DNA from: Corynebacterium tuberculostearicum SK141
GTDB lineage: Bacteria > Actinomycetota > Actinomycetes > Mycobacteriales > Mycobacteriaceae
Direction: 5' to 3'
Length of the DNA: 64,000 nt
Assembly: GCF_000175635.1 (NCBI RefSeq)
Contig: NZ_ACVP01000003.1
Location: 62,001 to 126,000, forward strand
Each line of letters starts with the position of its first letter. The first letter of the stretch is position 1. The position numbers and the translations under genes are program-made. The notes under the pieces were generated by a model that did not search any database, was not told where the DNA came from, and worked only from the letters and a program-made list of their open reading frames with translations. Shown here in pieces: positions 60,542-64,000 of this stretch.

Positions 60542-61585
60542 ATGGAACCCATCGAGCTCTCAGAACTAACCGGTACGCAATCGCGCACCTACGGCACCCG
60601 CAAGATCACCTCGGATATGGTCTCGGCACCAATCCATGTTGCGGTCGCGCTCTGGGACGAGCGTTGGGATTCCGCCCCCAACGGCACCATCGAAGGCTGG
60701 GTCATCGCAGTCAATACTAAGCAGACGCGTTTTGTGCGCCGCGGCCAAACGAAGAAGGGCGATATCGTTGATATCGCCGTGCGCGAGGTCAAACGCGCGC
60801 TCAAGGGACTCGACGGACGAGTGTGGATTGTCACTGGTCGCAGGCAGAACGCGTTGCGAGCGGCACTCACGGCTGACGGTTTCACGGTGACGGGAAGCTT
60901 TGCGGGAGAAAATAGGGCGTCGAAAAGCGCGAGCTCTGTGCGCAGAAAACAAGCCGGCCTGACCGCTCGCAAGGCGCGCAAGATGGGTGAGGCGCCGAAA
61001 AAGAAGCAAGCGGCACAGGTAGAGACGCCGAAAGCGTACTGGTGGCCGAACTTCTCGCGCGCCTCCTCGTGGGCCGAGGGCGAGGTGGTGCGCATAGCCA
61101 CCGATGCTTCCTCGGATACTGTATTCAAGGGGTCGATGTGCTTCGTTGCGGGAAACGGCGACTACCGGTTACGGACTCGAGAAACCAAGGCGAGTACGGA
61201 TGAGCTCGAGCTCGAAGCACTGACGCTCGCGCTGAAATACCTGCTCAAGGTGGGTGCGCGCAAGGCGGTTATTGAGTCCGATTCCGTAGCCGCTTTGGAG
61301 GCGGTCGAGCAGATTGTGCATAAGCGCGGCTCTAAAGCATCGCGGCCGGGGCGCACGTGGCGAGGGGTGTCTTCGGGTGCGCGGTCCCGATTCCAGCAAG
61401 CTTGGGGCGATATCCAGGGCCAATGCGAGGTTGACATTCGCCGTGTGCTCGGGCATGCGGGCGATCCGCTGAATCGGGCGGCCGACCAGATTGCGTACAT
61501 GGGGTTGCGCGCGATTGCGCATCCAATGAAGCAGTCTCGCGAGACGCTGCGCGAGGGGATTCAGAAAGCTCTCTCGGCGTTGTGA
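60542..61585 (+). CDS. RNase HI-like protein with extra N-terminal domain
   Basis: A 347-residue protein. The C-terminal half is an RNase H fold with the DEDD set: Asp in RIATDASSD near residue 187, Glu in ELELEALTLAL, Asp in VIESDSVAALE and Asp in NRAADQIAYM. Typical RNase HI is about 150 residues; the N-terminal ~160 residues here form a second, partly RNase H-like alpha/beta domain (DIVDIAVREVKRALKGLDGRV), then a basic Lys-rich linker. It could process RNA-DNA hybrids with an added binding domain. Two 91-bp direct repeats bracket the gene. Confidence 0.75.
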   Translation: MEPIELSELTGTQSRTYGTRKITSDMVSAPIHVAVALWDERWDSAPNGTIEGWVIAVNTKQTRFVRRGQTKKGDIVDIAVREVKRALKGLDGRVWIVTGRRQNALRAALTADGFTVTGSFAGENRASKSASSVRRKQAGLTARKARKMGEAPKKKQAAQVETPKAYWWPNFSRASSWAEGEVVRIATDASSDTVFKGSMCFVAGNGDYRLRTRETKASTDELELEALTLALKYLLKVGARKAVIESDSVAALEAVEQIVHKRGSKASRPGRTWRGVSSGARSRFQQAWGDIQGQCEVDIRRVLGHAGDPLNRAADQIAYMGLRAIAHPMKQSRETLREGIQKALSAL

Positions 61586-61613
61586 TTCGAACGCTTAGGG
61601 CTTTGGGACAGGC

Positions 61614-61704
61614 TTAGGGCTGATCTGATCAGGCCGAATTGAGGGAGTTAGGGCCGATCTGAGGCGGCCCAGCCTTCAGATCAGCCTGATCAGTATGGAC
61701 CTAA
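61614..61704 (+). repeat. 91-bp direct repeat, copy 2
   Basis: Begins TTAGGGC and ends GACCTAA; same length and orientation as copy 1, sharing GGCCGAATTGAGGG, GTT, TGAGG and CAGATC blocks. Inner arms TGATCTGATCAGG and CAGATCAGCCTGATCA differ from copy 1 yet still pair, so structure looks conserved. Confidence 0.75.
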
Positions 61705-61757
61705 CGACAATAGGCGCGCTGGGAGGGGCGCGACTGAGCCGAGCCGGCCTGCGGAGC

Positions 61758-62957
61758 TTAAGCCAGGCGGCGGGCGCCGTCTCCCGGGCGGGCCACCAAG
61801 AAGGTGGGTCCTGGAAAGCCGCGGGATGCCGCGGCGTCGTGGATGGCTTCGGCGGTGGACTCGACGGCGGAGCGCGGGATGAGCGCGATGACGGCGCCGC
61901 CGAAGCCGCCACCAGTCATGCGGGCACCGAGTTCACCGGCCGCGGTGAAGGCGGAGTCGAGTTCCGGAGTGGTGACTTCGTACAGGTCGCGCAGGGAAAG
62001 GTGGCTTTCGCGCATGAGGCGGCGGAACTTTGCCAGGTCGGAAGAGGTGAGCGCGGTGGCGGCGTCGAGGGTGCGAGCGGTTTCGTCCACCACGTGGCGC
62101 ACGCGGCAGCGGTAGAGTTCCGCGTCGGCGGGGTTGACGGTGGCGGCAAAGGCGACGGCATCCGGGATGTCGCGGATGGAGCGGCCGGCGGCGGACTGGA
62201 CGGCGTCGATGATTCCGCGGCGGGAGGCGTATTGGCCGTCGGAAAGCGTGTGCGGGGCATTGGTGTCCGCGATGAGCAGCACCATGTCCTGGGCCTCGAT
62301 ATTGAACGGCACGCGCTCGACGGCGCCGGTGGCAAAATCCAGGAAGAGGGCCTTGCCGCGCTGGCCGAAGAGGCTGGCGTTTTGATCCAAGCCGCCGGTA
62401 GAGGCGCCGACCACTTCGTTCTCGGCGCGGATGCAGGCCTGGGCCAGCTGCGCGCGGGCGGCGTCATCGGGGGCGTTGCCGTGGCAGAGCTCGTAGGCGG
62501 CCACGGCCACGGAGCATTCGAGGGCGGCGGAGCTGGACAGGCCAGAGCCGACGGGGACGTCGGAGACGATGGCAATATCGAGGCCGGTGCAGGTCAGAAC
62601 GTCCGCGGCAGTGGCGGCCCAGACGGTGCCGGCAACGTAGCCGGACCAGTCGGAAGGGTGGCCAGGGCGGACTTCGGAGAGTGGGAGGCTGGCCTGGGCA
62701 ACGCTGCCGTCGTATTCGGAGGCTATCCGGAGAAGGCCATCGGTGCGGGGTGCGACGGCGACGGCGGTGTTTTGTTCCAGCGCAAAGGGAATGGAGGCGC
62801 CGCCGGCGTAATCGATGTGCTCGCCGATGAGGTTGACGCGGCCGGGAGCGGCCCACACGCCGGCGGGCTCGGGCGCGTCCGGAAAGGAAGCGGCGAAGAG
62901 GTCGCGGGCTGCGGCGGCAAGCTCGTCATCGCTGCGGGTGTCAATCCAGTTAAGCAT
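61758..62957 (-). CDS. galK: Galactokinase
   Basis: A 399-residue GHMP kinase that makes galactose 1-phosphate in the Leloir pathway. Motif 1 is GRVNLIGEHIDYAGG near residue 43, motif 2 PVGSGLSSSAALE near 120 and motif 3 GARMTGGGFGG near 340. The ATG at 62957 has AAGGAG upstream and overlaps the galT end by 8 nt, so the two are translationally coupled. The longer frame to 63041 lies within galT and is rejected. Confidence 0.95.
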   Translation of the reverse strand: MLNWIDTRSDDELAAAARDLFAASFPDAPEPAGVWAAPGRVNLIGEHIDYAGGASIPFALEQNTAVAVAPRTDGLLRIASEYDGSVAQASLPLSEVRPGHPSDWSGYVAGTVWAATAADVLTCTGLDIAIVSDVPVGSGLSSSAALECSVAVAAYELCHGNAPDDAARAQLAQACIRAENEVVGASTGGLDQNASLFGQRGKALFLDFATGAVERVPFNIEAQDMVLLIADTNAPHTLSDGQYASRRGIIDAVQSAAGRSIRDIPDAVAFAATVNPADAELYRCRVRHVVDETARTLDAATALTSSDLAKFRRLMRESHLSLRDLYEVTTPELDSAFTAAGELGARMTGGGFGGAVIALIPRSAVESTAEAIHDAAASRGFPGPTFLVARPGDGARRLA

Positions 62958-64000
62958 CCCAGATCTCCTTGAAGCGGGCGGCGATGCGCTCCGGGGTGGT
63001 GTCATTGATCCACACGGCCTGCGAGGACTCGGAACCGGCAAGGTACTTCATGCGGCCGGGCGATCGCATGAGCGAAAAGAGCTGCAGGTGCATGCGGATG
63101 CCGGGGCGCAGGTCCGGATCCACCGGCGCCTGGGTCCAGCCGGCGATATACGGGGTCTTGTCCACGCCATCGAAGAAGCGGTCCACGGCGGAGTACAGCT
63201 TCTTGAGGAGGGGCGCGAGGTCGGCACGTTGGGCGCCGGAAAGCGCGGCGAAATCGGGAACCTCCTCATTGGGCATGACCATGGCTTCCAGCGGCCATTT
63301 GGCGGCGGCGGGAACAAAGACGGTGAAGTGCTCGGTCTCAGCAATGATGCGGGTACCGGCGGCGCGCTCACGATCGAGGAGATCCTGGAAGAGGTCGCCG
63401 TCATAGGCGCGGGCGGAATCCACAATGGACCGCAGGCGGGGCGAGAGGAATGGATAGGAGTAGATCTGGCCGTGCGGGTGCTGGAGGGTCACGCCTATTT
63501 CTTCGCCGCGGTTTTCAAAGGGGAATACCTGCTCCACGCCGTCGATCTGGGATAGTGCGGCGGTGCGGTGAGCCCAGGCCTCGATGACGGTGCGGATGCG
63601 CGATTCCGGCAGGTCCTTGAAGGATAGGGCTGGGTCCTCGGTAAAGCAGACCACCTCGCAGCGGGCGCGGGCAGGAAGGCGCGGCACCATGCCGAGCAGG
63701 TTATCGTCCTCCGGATGCTCGATGTCCGCGGTGGTGGCAAAGGACGGGAAGCGGTTTTCAAAGACCACCACGTCATAGCTGGGGCTGGGGATCTCCGTGG
63801 GCAGCTGGCCTTCGCGCGTAGGCGCCAGCGGGTTCTCGTTGGCCGGTGGCAAGAAGGTGCGGTTCATGCGGTGGGCGGCAAAGGCCACCCAATCCCCCGT
63901 TAGGGGATCCCGGCGCATTTCGGAAGCGGGGGCGACGGTGGGGATATCGCGGGCGTCGACAAGCACGCGGTCGGGATGGGGCTGGTCGTCGAAGTAGAGG
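62950..64000 (-). CDS. galT: Galactose-1-phosphate uridylyltransferase, start beyond window
   Basis: The frame has no stop up to the right edge, and the residues before the GTG at 63966 read YFDDQPHPDR, a typical GalT N-terminal piece. So the real start lies outside the window and about 350 residues are seen. The active-site HPHGQIYSYPF near residue 165 of the visible part carries the nucleophilic His, and the C-terminal HLQLFSLMRSPGRMKYLAGSE is intact. It moves UMP from UDP-glucose to galactose 1-phosphate and pairs with galK downstream. Confidence 0.94.
   Translation of the reverse strand, partial: LYFDDQPHPDRVLVDARDIPTVAPASEMRRDPLTGDWVAFAAHRMNRTFLPPANENPLAPTREGQLPTEIPSPSYDVVVFENRFPSFATTADIEHPEDDNLLGMVPRLPARARCEVVCFTEDPALSFKDLPESRIRTVIEAWAHRTAALSQIDGVEQVFPFENRGEEIGVTLQHPHGQIYSYPFLSPRLRSIVDSARAYDGDLFQDLLDRERAAGTRIIAETEHFTVFVPAAAKWPLEAMVMPNEEVPDFAALSGAQRADLAPLLKKLYSAVDRFFDGVDKTPYIAGWTQAPVDPDLRPGIRMHLQLFSLMRSPGRMKYLAGSESSQAVWINDTTPERIAARFKEIWDA

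Noticed and set aside
1..64000. CRISPR array, prophage, insertion sequence, rRNA or tRNA genes
   Set aside because: No regularly spaced repeats, transposase or integrase motifs, or tRNA/rRNA sequence patterns were seen on either strand.
63966..64000. GTG at 63966 as the galT start
   Set aside because: The upstream codons to the window edge continue a typical GalT N-terminus without a stop, so the start lies outside.

Overview
The window is chromosomal DNA of a mycolate-type actinobacterium, most likely a Corynebacterium. The evidence is a GC-rich sequence carrying the tmk-mtrA-mtrB-lpqB block, a WhiB2-type regulator with a DUF3499 gene and a mannose-sugar block, WbbL and LCP arabinogalactan genes, an fpr2-cysI-cysX sulfite reduction block, and ugpA-E-B-C in the order known from C. 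glutamicum. Many genes show a TANNNT-type -10 box placed 6-8 nt before the start codon, as expected for leaderless mRNAs in this group. The species cannot be fixed from the sequence alone.

Layout. 1-19.4 kb is mainly envelope housekeeping: lpqB (cut by the left edge), mtrB, mtrA, tmk, a DUF4259 gene, a Pro/Gln/Thr-rich membrane protein, manA and tobH. These are followed by a sulfite reduction block (cobA, cysZ, a CysY/CbiX-like chelatase, cysX, cysI, fpr2), and then manB, DUF3499, an Rv3259-like protein, whiB, a GDP-mannose pyrophosphorylase and wbbL. The sulfite block sits between tobH and manB, which are neighbours in mycobacteria, and it lacks cysH, cysD and cysN. 19.5-22.6 kb holds an LCP ligase, a TIGR03089 gene and a second TauE/SafE permease. 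23-31.6 kb is accessory: a secreted, possibly aerolysin-like protein, a remnant of an osmolyte-binding protein, an SdaC-type permease with a YrhK-domain gene, an MHS-family transporter, a ThrE-like exporter and an M20 amidohydrolase. Three related candidate small RNAs lie between these last genes.

31.9-39.2 kb carries ugpAEBC, a secreted metzincin-type protease, and gntP facing gntK. 39.3-43 kb is an AT-richer McrBC type IV restriction pair. 43-51.1 kb holds a nucleoside hydrolase with its MFS transporter, an amidase, a 2H phosphoesterase, an AlbA_2/HATPase regulator with a striking promoter-operator, and a fused fructose PTS protein. 51.7 kb encodes a secreted CAP-domain protein. 52.4-59.3 kb is a compact 5-oxoproline cluster: pxpA, fused pxpBC, a biotin carboxylase-BCCP fusion and a GntR regulator on one strand, and a DUF1445 gene plus a NRAMP-like transporter without the metal motif on the other. 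59.4-64 kb has a DUF559-like protein, an RNase H-like gene bracketed by two 91-bp direct repeats, and galK-galT (galT runs off the right edge).

The strongest unexplained signals are (i) an 11-base word CGTCGG(C/A)AAGC found 14 times on both strands, in genes and intergenic DNA; (ii) the three-copy GAGA-tetraloop RNA family; (iii) the 91-bp direct repeats; and (iv) the 5-oxoproline cluster, whose parts together equal a split urea-carboxylase-like enzyme.
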